A DNA stretch of 64,000 nt, from positions 472,237 to 536,236 of the forward strand of contig NW_006763132.1 of the NCBI RefSeq assembly GCF_000264905.1, written 5' to 3'. Source of the DNA: Stereum hirsutum FP-91666 SS1. Its lineage: Eukaryota; Basidiomycota; Agaricomycetes; Russulales; Stereaceae. The position numbers and the translations under genes were made by a program. This document shows positions 23,690 through 34,799 of this stretch, in pieces (the stretch's first letter is position 1; every line of letters begins with the position of its first letter). The notes beneath the pieces were generated by a model. It was given only the letters and a program-made list of their open reading frames with translations. It was not told where the DNA came from and did no database searches.

Positions 23690-24143
23690 CGTTCAGGACT
23701 ATGGACGATGTAGTGTTTTTAAGAAGATTCGTAGGAGATGTGGGCGGGTCGTATCGGGTATGTCTCGTGAATGAACGTGAAAGTAAAAGCAAGATCTGTT
23801 CCGAGGCCAAGGTTGAAGTTCAACATCGGGTTAGCTCGGTTCATTTAGGCTATAAATCCATAGAAAAAATGAATGAAAATTACGCACCTGAGGAAAGCAA
23901 CTGTCGGGGGGATGGGACAGCGTTCGGAGAGGAGGAAGGAGGGAAATATGCGGAGAGAAGGAACGCCTGAGAGTCGAAACTCGACGAAAGCGAAAGGCGA
24001 TAACGCAAAGTTCTGAACCGCTCCATCAACCGTAGCGCTCACGTGATGCGAATTTTCGCCCCTAACAAGCGCGCCTCCCGTCTCGTCGCGTCTTTCCTTC
24101 CTTCAGCACGACGACGACGACGACCTGCTCACTGTGTCTAACG
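23690..24143. other. Divergent promoter region
   Basis: This stretch separates the minus membrane-protein gene from the plus Ecm11-like gene. A CGACGA run of five repeats lies at about 24110-24124, in the probable 5' leader of the plus gene. No other feature is seen. Confidence 0.4.
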
Positions 24144-26045
24144 ATGAGCGCTCGCCAACCTTTCACGCCCACGCCATCTCGCCCCTCCTCACGCGCTACG
24201 AACCCCGATCAATCCCTACCCTCTACCAGTGCTCGCTCCAGACTGACGCACTCCTCTGCTCTTCCTCCTGCTCAACCCAGCTCTTACTCTAATGGCGAAG
24301 GAGGCCAAGACGTTACGAAAACGATGCATCCTCTGAACCTAACTGGCCTCAAAGCCAACAAACAAATGCGTAAATCCACTGGCCATGGTGGTGCCCAACG
24401 CGTCCCGCACAACGCCGCGAACGCACCACCGCAACCTCAGTCCGCCATCCCTCTCCGCCACAGAGCTTCTCTCTCCGCATCATCATCATCATCAGCAGGA
24501 GGAGGAGGAGGAGGAGGAGCAGGCGAACTCGTCGCTCCCCGTCCGTTGTCTCCCTATGTCTCCGCTGCGTCTATAGGTGATATGGATCTGGATATGGCGT
24601 TCAAGACTCCGGCACTTCCGTTTCCGCCTGGGTTTTATGCCACGAATTTAAACGCTGCGACTACTGCTACGACTGCTGTTGGTGCTGCTGTTGGTGGTGC
24701 TGCGACTACTGCTTCTGCTTCCCTTGCTACGGCGAATGCTGCGTCTGCACAAGATGATACGCATACGCATATATCCACATCCACCGATAATCACTCCAGG
24801 CTTCAACACCAACACCAACAACACCAACCACAACCTCAACGCCGCGAACAGAATCCTTTCTCGCATTCCCTCGACTCTGACGGGCTTGATCCGGACCCCG
24901 ACGATAGCGGCTATGCCTCGTCCACTGCGCATATATCGACCCCTTCGACTGGGACTGGGACTGGGACTAGGAATAGGAATAGGAAGAGAGCCGCGTATGT
25001 GGATGTGGATGTGGATGGCGAAGATATGAACGGGGAGGTGGGAATGGATGGGTATGGTGAAGATAGGCAGGGGAAGAGGTTTAGATACGACCTAGAGGAG
25101 GAGGAGGAAGGTCGTGAGAGTGGTGGTGCGGAGTTTTTGGTGGGACAGCAGGCACAGCAGCAGGAGCAGGAGCAGGGGATTGCATCGAGACGCGGTTCAG
25201 TCGGTGTCGGTGATCGTCAGACGCCTGTGCTCGTGATGCGCCCGCCCTCTGTCGTCGCTTATCAGCGGCACTCCTCTCATGGTCAACATCCAGTTCAAGG
25301 CCAACATCCAGTTCAACATTCAGCTCAAGCTCAACATCCAAACCACAACGAAAGTACAGACCAAGCACAAACAGCACGCACAGCATTCTTCGAAGCCATA
25401 ATCGGTCTAGACGTCGATCTGGACGAAGGAGAGATAGAAGGGTATGCGCGGGCGTTCGAGGGGTATCAGGCTCGATGGACGCGGGATCACGACAACGATC
25501 ACGACAACGACAACGACAACCATGACGAGGGGCAGGGACAGGGACAAGGACAGGGACATAGGCTGGGGTTGGAGGAGTGGGATAGGGCGGGCGACGAGCT
25601 GGTAGGCAAGTTTGAGAGGGTTGTTAAGTCGGTGAGGGCTTTTTTCTCTTTCTTTTTCGTGCGTGTTGGTGTTGGTATTGGCATTCGTTTGGTTGGTTGA
25701 ACTGATGTGTTTGTGTGGTATGTGTGGATGGATGGATGAATGGATGGGTGTGTTGTGGCGGTAGTGGAAGGAAGATATGGTGTGCGTGTTTTCTTTCTCC
25801 GCGCGCATATATCGACTTTATTGACCTTTCCCTCTCCCTTTCGCCCTTTCCCTCTCCCCCTTTTCCCTCTCCCTCTCCCCCCGCTTTCACCGCTCCACCT
25901 TCCCTCCCACAGCGCAACAGTAACCTCCTATCAATCCATCTCCCAAGACCTCGACGACCGCCGCGCCCTCCTTGCCGAACGCGCGAACGAGTATCAGACG
26001 GTTAAGGAGGGGATCGTGCGTGATCGGGGTGGGTTCAAGGTGTAA
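24144..26045 (+). CDS. Ecm11-like C-terminal domain protein, otherwise disordered
   Basis: Exon 1 runs from 24144 to about 25631. A Ser/Pro-rich N-terminus with a short conserved-looking PLNLTGLKANKQ is followed by long Ala, Gln/His, Asp/Asn and Gly/Gln runs. Near residue 430 comes FFEAIIGLDVDLDEGEIEGY, then LEEWDRAGDELVGKFERVV. After an intron of about 280 bases a short exon gives SYQSISQDLDDRRALLAERA, then EYQTVKEGIV and a stop at 26045. The W-x-x-AGD-x-[FL]-x-x-x-F pattern followed by a coiled coil resembles the C-terminal domain of fungal Ecm11, a SUMO-modified meiotic chromosome-axis protein. The match is by pattern only. The splice phase is not resolved: GTGAGG does not join the second exon in frame, and a weaker GTCGGT donor does. 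Confidence 0.5.
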
Positions 26046-26661
26046 GGCGTTCGGGGCGGGTCTGAGGTGGTGGACGGTAATGAGGTTTGAAGGTTTGAGG
26101 GGCGCGGTGTGCGGTGGGCGGCGGGCGGGTTGAAAGTTTAAAGGTTTGAGGGGCGCGGTTCGACTGGTCCCCGTTCTGGGTGGATGTGTGTGTGGATGGG
26201 TTGTGGATGGATTGTGGGTTTGTGTTGTGTTCGTGGAGGTGTTTCTTGGTCGTTCTTGGTCGTTCTTGCTGCCTCTGCCTCTGTCTCCTTCTCTCCGTCT
26301 CCTTCTTGCTGTCTCTGTCTTCGTCTCTCTGTGTCTGTGGTCCTATTGTTATTCTGATCGCCTCGCCTCGCCTCGCACTGTGCCCATATCGCTGTGTTCC
26401 TATTCTCCCCAATGGCCACAGACGCATCTCTGCATCTGTATGTCCGTGTCCGTGTCCGTGTCTTGCTCCTTCTTGCTGCCTCTGCCTCTGTCTGTGCTCT
26501 GTGGTCCTACTCTTATTGTCATCACGGTCCTATTCTTATTGTCATCATGCTCGGGAGTACTGCCTCCGCTTTCGAATGTTCTCGGATTGCCGTGTCGAGT
26601 GGGAGTGGGAGTGGGAGTGACGTGACGTGACTTGTTGTTGTACTTTATTCTCCGTTTTCAT
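26046..26661. other. 3' flank of the Ecm11-like gene with short duplications
   Basis: The phrase GGTTTGAGGGGCGCGGT is repeated (about 26092 and 26143) and followed by pyrimidine-rich CTGCCTCTG/TGTCT runs. Open frames are low complexity and not supported as genes. Confidence 0.35.
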
Positions 26662-26789
26662 GGGACTTTGTATTCGTGGGACTTGTTGTCCTTGGGACTT
26701 TGTATCCTTGAGACTCGTTATTCTCGGGACTCGTTATTACTGGCACTTTATATTCTCGGGACTCGTTATTCTTGGGACTTTGTAGTCTC
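26662..26789. repeat. 16-base minisatellite, eight units
   Basis: Eight consecutive units begin at 26662 and then every 16 bases, with consensus close to GGGACTYKTTATTCTY. The units vary at up to about five positions but keep the period exactly. Lies in the 3' flank of the Ecm11-like gene. Confidence 0.9.
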
Positions 26790-26851
26790 GAAAGTTGGAC
26801 TTGCACTCGATCTTGGACTTTGCATGCCTACGAATCGCTCTGTATTCCGTT

Positions 26852-27219
26852 CTATACCTGGTTGTGGATGTACTCATTGCACTTGTACACTGTTACACCG
26901 TCGTCCGAGTCGATGGGTGTTGTTTTGGTGTGCTCTTGTTGATGACTCTTGTTGTTTGTCAGTGTATGAGTCGTCTCTGTGTCTTCGAGTCGTAGCAATG
27001 ATGCCTCCGGAACCGAGCATGCGCGAAGCATGATGTATGATGGCGTAGTCGAACGGACATTGATACGCACATCACGAGGCAAGAGGTTTCCTAATTCAAC
27101 CAGCGCCTTGTCCTCAACATCGCCGCCGCCCGCATATACTGTACAGACGCCGCCCTTCGCTAGTCTTTCTCCCTTTCGAGATATAAGTATTGTATCGGCT
27201 CGAGATCGCAGACCTCAGA
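26852..27219 (-). CDS. Probable exon of an unrecognised gene (partial)
   Basis: On the minus strand, beginning after a possible acceptor TTCTGAG, the sequence reads ADTILISRKGERLAKGGVC, TVYAGGGDVEDKALVELG and NLLPRDVRINVRSTTPSYIM. Unlike the surrounding low-complexity frames it has the mixed composition of a folded domain. The frame continues to a stop at 26852 with increasingly Asn/Thr-rich sequence. An upstream minus-strand segment at 27244-27444 (ANKTVKPPRPTFDGHVG) could belong to the same gene, but I cannot join them. I do not recognise the family. It may be a decayed gene. Confidence 0.35.
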
Positions 27220-27444
27220 ATACAGAATAGGTAAGTATTTCATCTAGGAATTGTGGCGGACGTGGGCGGTGCTTGTTGGAATGTTTTCTGTTTCTTTTGG
27301 TAGGTTGATTTCTGAACCTACGAAGGGGTGGACAATCCGCAATCGCAGTTGTTGATCGGAGCTTCTGCTATATGTCTTTTCGACAGAGGAACCGACGTGT
27401 CCGTCGAATGTTGGACGGGGTGGCTTCACCGTCTTGTTTGCCAC

Positions 27445-28265
27445 GTACGAATACTACTGACACTTTCCAACCACGGCGTGCATACCCTTCTTCCCTCCCC
27501 CGCTTTATCCTGCCCAGCATGGGCGGTGAATTGACAGAACGCCTAGCGCAGGCAACTCGACTAAACGGACTTCCAAGATCCGATGTATCGAGTCTTCAGC
27601 GCAGTCCAAGTCGCATTTGGCGCTCACAAACTTAGAAGTTCTCGCTACCTAACTCTTGTCCTAGGCCAGGCCTAGGTGAATTGATGAGTCGAGAGTGCGA
27701 GCTACTTGGAATGTTGGAATGATGTGTCTATTTTCGAGGTGTGTTGCTCGTGCCTCGCCTCTTCAAGTTCACCAGTAACGAAGTCACTCAACTTATAACT
27801 GACCTTCCTCCTAGTCTGCAACGTCTGCGAACACAACACGCTCTGTTCCACGAATGAGTTTATATACCTCACTGCCTCAACGATAAGGTACCTCGATGAA
27901 ACCATCGGCCCCCTTACGTCCCCGAATCGACTGCATCAACTTATACAAGACTAAATTCCCCAAGCCTTCGACAATTCAGTCCAGCGGCTGTCATCCTCCA
28001 TATCAATCCAGCCACATCCTGGGCATCAGCAACATACCATCGCTTCATGCCTTATCTGTGCATGTATATACCGTTCGAAGCATCCATCGTGACCGCATTT
28101 GAACGGCGTTCGACAGTCATTTCTCTTCGATATACTCCATGGGGAGGCTTGGATGGCGAAAGACCGTGGTGCCTGTCTGTCACTGGAGGCTGTCCTTTAA
28201 ATTGCTTCGGAACTCGTAAGAATGTACGACTACGCCAAGATCGCGGTGACGAGGAGCGAGTTGTG
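27445..28265. other. Intergenic, upstream of the DyP peroxidase
   Basis: I recognise no gene here. A palindromic CCTAGGCCAGGCCTAGG lies near 27661. Short open frames lack motifs. Confidence 0.3.
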
Positions 28266-28274
28266 TATATAAAG
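28266..28274 (+). promoter_or_regulatory. TATA box of the DyP peroxidase gene
   Basis: TATATAAAG lies 83 bases before the start codon at 28349, followed by a CT-rich leader, a usual fungal arrangement. Confidence 0.7.
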
Positions 28275-28348
28275 AGGTGTTGGGCGGTAGGTGCGTATTT
28301 ACTTTCACTTTATTGCTGATAACTTCGCAATATACTCATACTATCATA

Positions 28349-30221
28349 ATGTCTTCGACCACGATCCCACGTGCATCGTTAGACCTCACGGACATCCAAG
28401 GCGATATCCTGTACGTCCATTCATCTTCCGTTCACCTAGATATCTCCCATCTGACGCTTCAGTCGTGTACCTACTCTAGGTCGGGCTTGCCCAAGAAGAC
28501 GCAGACCTACGTCTTCTTCCAAATCACCGACGCCAACGACTTCCGGATCGCCCTCTCCGACCTCGTACCGGTCATCACGTCCACAGAGCAGGTCTTGAAG
28601 CACCGGAAGTCTATCGCGGATAACAAGAAGAAAGCGGCCGAACATGGGCACGCGCCTCCGTTGCTCGACGACATCGTCGGCGTCAACATCGCGTTCTCGC
28701 ATACCGGCCTAGTCACCGTACGTCTCACTTTGTTAATGAACAAGCCACTTCGTCTCTTTACTAAACTGGTGGGTTCCCGTTGTAGATGGGCATTACGGAC
28801 GACATTGGTGACAAAGCGTTTACGGATGGTCAGCTCAGCGATGCGGAGAACCTCGGGGACAAAGGCTCGACGGATGCCCATGGAAATTTCGTCCCCTCGG
28901 ACTGGTTGAACGCTTTCAGACACCCCGTCCACGGAGTCATTTTACTTTCTGGTCCGAGCCACGCCTCCGTGAAGGCCATGCTCCGAGACGTCGAGCAGAT
29001 TTTCCGTGTTGGTAGCCATCATTCCAGTATCAAGATTGTGTTGGAGGTTGTTGGCGATGTGAGGCCTGGGAAGGAGAAGGGTCATGAGCAGTAAGCTTCT
29101 TCCTTCTGCGTCTTACGATCACGGATGTGCGTCACTGACTGACTGTCCATGTTGAACTCTCAGTTTCGGTTTCCTCGATGGGATTTCACAGCCTGCCGTC
29201 GAAGGCTTCGACACTAAACCGAATCCTGGTCAAGAGACGATCCCTCAGGGTGTCATGCTCCTGGGTCGGGACGTTGACAAGGCCAACAAGCGTCCGGAGT
29301 GGGCCGTCGACGGTAGCTTGTAAGTCATCTTTACAGACATCGCACGATTCAATATATGGGCTAATTCCTTTCATAGCCTCGCCCTTCGTTACCTTTCACA
29401 GTTGGTGCCCGAGTTCGACAAATTTTTGGATGAGAACCCAATCGATCTCCCTGGTTTGCCTCGAGAGAAGGGGAGTGAGTTGCTGGGTGCTCGGATGGTC
29501 GGTCGCTGGAAGAGCGGTAAGTCTGTGCTCTCGTATTGTAATCTGCACTTCTTTCTGACCGTACATGCACCTTCTAGGGGCTCCCATTGACATCACGCCG
29601 CTCATGGACGACCCCGCCCTTGGGTCAGACCCCTTGAGAAACAACAACTTCCGCTACCAGGGCGAGCTCAACTCGCAAACACGCTGCCCGTTCGCCGCAC
29701 ACACCCGGAAGACCAATCCTCGTGCTAGTCTCGAAGACTTCGGTCAAGGTGGGAACTCTATCGCGAAGAACCGTATTATCAGACGTGGCGTGCAGTTTGG
29801 GCCGGAGGTGACGGAACGGGAGAGGGAGGAAGGAAAGACGATTAACGATAGGGGTCTCATCTTTGCTTGCTACCAGAGCAACATTGAGAACGGGTTCCAA
29901 TTTCTTCAAAGCTGTGAGTCTCATGCGTCTAGTACTCAATCTCATTCTGGTCTGATAATGTGCTCGATGTGTGTAGCTTGGGCGAATCAACCCAAGTTCC
30001 CTCCGGGCACGACAGTCACTCCAGGACTCGATCCCATCATTGGGCAAACGACGGACGCTGGCGCTCGCCAGATGTCAGGGGCCAACCCAAAGTCGCCAGA
30101 GAACAACATCACGTTCCCTATCGAGTTCGTTGTGTCAAAGGGCGGCGAGTATTTCTTCAGTCCTTCTATCTCCGCTATACGCGATTCGTTTGCTCTCGGC
30201 GTGCAGATCCAGGGACAGTGA
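28349..30221 (+). CDS. Dye-decolourising (DyP-type) peroxidase
   Basis: Seven exons: 28349-28410, 28480-28717, 28786-29090, 29164-29319, 29377-29516, 29578-29913 and 29977-30221, giving 493 residues, the usual fungal DyP length. Every junction is GT...AG and keeps frame. The family start LDLTDIQGDILSGLPKK is present. GFLDGISQPA holds the GxxDG catalytic Asp, CPFAAHTRKTNPR the proximal haem His, and IIRRGVQFGP the distal Arg region. DyP enzymes use hydrogen peroxide to oxidise dyes, phenols and lignin-like compounds. No signal peptide is visible: the N-terminus is MSSTTIPRASLDL, whereas several fungal DyPs are secreted. This copy may act inside the cell or leave by another route. A TATA box lies 83 bases upstream. 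GGGACTT motifs follow the stop. Confidence 0.95.
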
Positions 30222-30390
30222 TCGTGTGTGGTGCGACTTGTGCATGTTGTGAAGGGACTTTGTGGTCGCTGGATGGTCGTTTATGTGACTGGGACTTGTA
30301 TTGTAGGACTTTGGTTCGCTGTAATGCCCTGTAACGAAATTTAAATCCCATGTTCTTATGTATGCAGATATTTCCCCCTCAGTACAAGAG

Positions 30391-33300
30391 CTACTCTGAG
30401 ACAAGTTCATCGACATCCGAGTCAAGTTCATCTTCCGGATACCGTAGGGCGAGTTCGTCCTCACTTTCCAATCCTGCTTCTATATGCTCCTGTTTGACTA
30501 ACATCATCTCCTCCTCAAGACAGGGCGAATCACCTAGGCGTATCATCCGCTCCCGATGTTTCTGAGCCTCGCGCCATTGCTCCATGACACCTCGAACTCT
30601 TCTGCAGGACATATAAGCCTGATTGCGTGCTTGAAGGATCTTGGGGTCTTCGGATACCGTTTTCCAAAGGGTAGACATTATCAAATCGACCTATGAAGGA
30701 TCGTGGAATTTGAGTGTCGCACTCTGCCAAGAGCAAGCTGCCATTCACTCACCCGGTTAGAGAGATAGGTCACTAGCTTTGGAAGACGAGCTAGGATGAC
30801 CTTGCTGTTTATAGCACGGCGCCGCTTCATCATCTCATCCACGAGAGCGTCGAAGATTTCATGACGGTGGCCGTCAAAATATCCACTAAATGCGACCTGT
30901 AAAGCTATGACTCAGGCTGGTGAAACGAAACGCGAAATTGTAGTGATACCCACCTTCTGACGCCGCACACTACCTCGTCCTCTAAACAGGTCACCTTGAG
31001 TTCCGTCATATCCTGGTCTCAGTTCTTTTTCCATGCGAGCCTTCAATGCACGGTCGATCTCCCCTCGTGCGGTCTTGACTGCGTTCATCATCTGCGAGAT
31101 TTGGCCTTTCAGGTAGGTCAAGGCCGCCTTCCTGCTGTTCTCCGTTCGTTTTTCGAGCTTCTTCGCCAACGGACTGTCAGAAGGTAGGGATGCGATGATC
31201 TCGACGTGTAGCCTTTCAATGCATGTCATAAATCCTTCGTTGATCCGCTGACCGATGCGATCTTCAGTGAAGGAGGCAGTCAGATGATCTACCACCCTCT
31301 CCTGGAAGCAAGCAAGAAGAGTATCGTCGACGTTGATATGCTTGAAATGCCCGTGGCGGCGCAGCACTAGGGATTATTTAGCATGGCACCTGTATACGCA
31401 GTCGGACAAAATCTCAGCACGTACTCGCCCGGAATGTCTGCCAGTGAATTCTGGGCGGCATCACGGCCTCAAGACTGCTTTTTGCCCTTTCCGAGGCCTG
31501 TTGTAAGTTGAACGTGATCAGTACTACCCAAGCTCAAGGTCAATTCATTTAGACAAACTTGAGTCGCGGCTCTTCGGCCATGCTCGTCCAGAGCGGCAGC
31601 GTTGTCCTTCAATTCACGAGTGATTTTGGTGACGATCGGCGTCAAATGCTAGAGAGGTTAAAATTTTGGTCAACACCGTCCCTACTTGAGTGAACAACTC
31701 CAATTTTACCGTGTTGAGATATTCTTTGATGTTAGCTGGCCTTTCATCCGCATCCACCCCGTCATCTACACTCGTGACATTTCCCTGTCCGGATGATGCC
31801 CATCTTTCCTTGAGCGCCGCAGAATCTCCGTTAAAGGTTGAAGGTGGGTGGCTTTGGCAAGATAGCTGAACCTCTCGAAGGAGGCAATCGAGAGCGTCGA
31901 GATAGAGCATTGTTGCGGCCTTGTTCTGCTTTCGAACCAAATCGTGACAACGATGTTGCAGCTGCGGGATTCCAGTACTTTGGAGTTCGACTGGATCATC
32001 GTCTGTTTGAAGTATGGTCAAACAAGGACTACGATATGAGGGCTAACGTCCTTACGTCCAGATTCCTCGTAGCGTTTGGAAGATACCGTGTATATTGCGA
32101 GTTCAGTATTTTTGTCAAGCTCTGATACGTGGTTGGGGAGGTCGATCAAGATGAACGGAGTAGACCGATAACGTTGAAGTCACTTACGGCTGTGATGTGG
32201 TCGAAGCGTTTGGATTACTTCGCGGAAGCGGCTTTGGAGAAGAATTTTACAATCCTACAAAGAGTATGAGCGATTACACAGGTATCAGATGGGTGTAGGC
32301 ACATGTGTTACCTCAGATCTTTTAAGAGAGCACTTTGCCGCAATGGCATCATCAATATCCTTGATCTTTCTCCGGGCTTTTTTACGGTCGTCCGACTTGG
32401 CTTTCCCCCCTGTGGACGCTGGTGTCAGTCCAGATTATTGGTGCTAGACAGTACAAGAGATTGACTCGAACTCATTGTTTTAAGTTCTTTGGTATGCTTT
32501 CGACGTTCTTCTTCTAATTCTTGAATCTCCGGATCGTCTTGAAGGCCAAACGCACTGCTTGGGTTGGACAGAACACCAACGTCGTCGGTTTGTGTGGCTA
32601 AACAAATCGAGAAGATGTCAATTCACGGATCCTAAGGAAAGCCAATATGCGACTGACCAATTACGGTGATAGTGTCGGGGTGAAATCTGGAAGTATACGT
32701 CATTTAGTAATTTCTCCCCATTCATGAAGCAAGTACTTACCGCCCGTCTGGTCACCATATACCAACAGAGTGATGTGTGGGTCAGCACAGCGTGAGTCAC
32801 CACAAAGACGAACGTGATCGTACCCACTATGGACAGAAAAGAGTAGTAAGTACTGCGCTAGACTATGAATAAGCTGTATCTTACTTCGAAGTCGCCTCCC
32901 AATAGAGCTATGAAGTGTGTCTGGCGGACAAGATGGAGTCAATGAGCCGCAAATTACATCTCAATGCTTCACTCACCTCGCACAAATGCGGAGTCGGCTG
33001 CACGTTGAATGCGGGTTACTATCCACACATAAGTGGCCTCATCCTTATACTTCTCTGCAACACTCGCGCGCGCACGGTTAGCATCAGCGACACCTGGTAG
33101 GTCAACCAATATTGCGCCGGTGGATAACGCTCGCGAGTTACACTTAATCGCTACTTTGCGAACTATAGGCCACAGTGCTATATTTTCCGACGGATCTGAT
33201 CCTGGCGCACGGCGCTTGGCTGGTATGGTAGAGCGCGCCTTGGATGAGTCTATGTATTGTTTAAGCTTGGAGGTAAACTCATCGGGTTCAGTAGCTTCTA

Positions 33301-34429
33301 TCTGAACCGTCTTTCCTAGCAGCATCTCTGCACTTGAAGTCAATACAGCATAGAGTGCGCTCTCGTTGACATAGGGTATGATGAGGTCGTACCAGGTATC
33401 ATTCCAATCAAGTCATCAACCGATGTCGCAAGAAAGTCTTCAGGGGTAAGACCGGGATACAGTGCTGATATCTGTGAAGACAGTACACAAAAAGTTTAGA
33501 AACCCTCGACGATGATAGTGATGTCAGGAAATTTTGATCAAAACCTTTTCACGGGAGATCTCTGCAGCGTCTTCAGGATCACCTCTTGCCAGTGTTGAGG
33601 TCTCGGAGTCTGGTGCAGGGGAGTCTCCTGAGTCCTCCATTTCGAGGTCTCCTTTGGAGTATTCGATTTCCTTGCGCAGCTCTTGCTCTGTGAACATCTC
33701 AATTTGGCCTTCGAATACCTTCCTCTTGTGATAGGACACTTCGGTGACAAATGATGTGCAGGCTTTGAAGTGGTGTTAGAGACTTGGCAGTGTGAGCTAG
33801 TCGGTAGGGGGGTATCTCACCGCGGAAGGCGCTCGTCGGGACGATGTCAACTATTCGAAGGGTTCGTCAGATGAGTTATTGACGTTCGGTGAAGTGGAGA
33901 TGCTGAGTTGTGGGGCCAGTGATATATACCATCTACAATTGCGTTAAGAAGGGACGACTTCCCCACACCCGTTTCTATACGATGAACGCTAGTTATAATC
34001 TGGATACTCTTAACGCTAAAAGCGACTTACCTCCGTACAGGGCGATGACGCACTTGTCGTCCTTCGTTTCGAGGAGGCTTAAGGAAGAAGCCATCATCAG
34101 TCAAGCTGCACGTTATGTGAGTGTAATTCGCAGAGCACGAGCTTATTCACCGCTGTATATCCCTGTCCCACGCTTCACAACGATTGACGTCGTCCTTGAG
34201 CTCCTTGAGATTGATTATCCTCTCCCGGAGGTTTCGTACAGATACTTCAGTACCAGCCCATACATTGATGGAGTTGATGGAAGGGTCCGTTTTGATTTTG
34301 GCCTGTCAGTTCAAAAGTGAGCATGTTTGTCCACACCAAGTGCTTTTCAACCATAATACTGCATGGCGACCGGAAATAAGCTATATGAGTATGGCTCACC
34401 GAGTCACTGGCACTGGAGAACTCAGACAT
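30391..34429 (-). CDS. Large dynamin-like GTPase of the SLIP-GC (nuclear GTPase) type
   Basis: Many exons. The start is taken at MSEFSSASDS, spliced to AKIKTDPSINSINVWAG, then to a coiled helix ERIINLKELKDDVN and DIQRLLETKDDKCVIALYG. The P-loop GETGVGKSS follows (intron just before it). Next come VPTSAFR/ACTSFVTEVSY (switch I), ILVDLPGVADANRARA (G3) and HPDTITVIATQTDD (G4-like), which joins across an intron. After a Lys/Glu-rich coiled coil come AIYTVSSKRYEE and STGIPQLQHRCHDL, both hallmarks of this fungal family. The C-terminal half is helical: HVEIIASLPSDS, then GRGSVRRQK and an acidic end. Human SLIP-GC is a nuclear GTPase implicated in genome stability; fungal functions are unknown. The stretch 32640-32910 does not resolve into a clean exon chain: ALLGGDFE and RFHPDT should be joined, but phases conflict, so a tiny exon or a lesion may lie there. 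Confidence 0.8.
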
Positions 34430-34799
34430 GTCTCGAGAAAGATGTCGCAGATGCCTCGTGTGGTAAGCTCACGTCTGATCGGCTTTCAAACGATATGTCT
34501 GTGGATCCGACGACTGCTACGAAAAGGCGCAGGTAAGGGCGGAGACAAGACCACATTGGTGTACGTGTTGCACGGTAACCCGACCCTGTGAGGTCGGACT
34601 CTGCCGAGCCTCGTGTTACACCTAGAATACCGAAAGTAGGTAGAGATGTAGGTAGATTACATAGTGTGCAAACTCTGAATCCAGCTTTAACCTGAAAAAA
34701 CACCTTAAATATACGGTGATTTATCCATATGTCTTAGACAGCGCAGAGGTGGAAGTCCATGATTAATACATATACTTAATGTATGACGAGCTCGAACGG

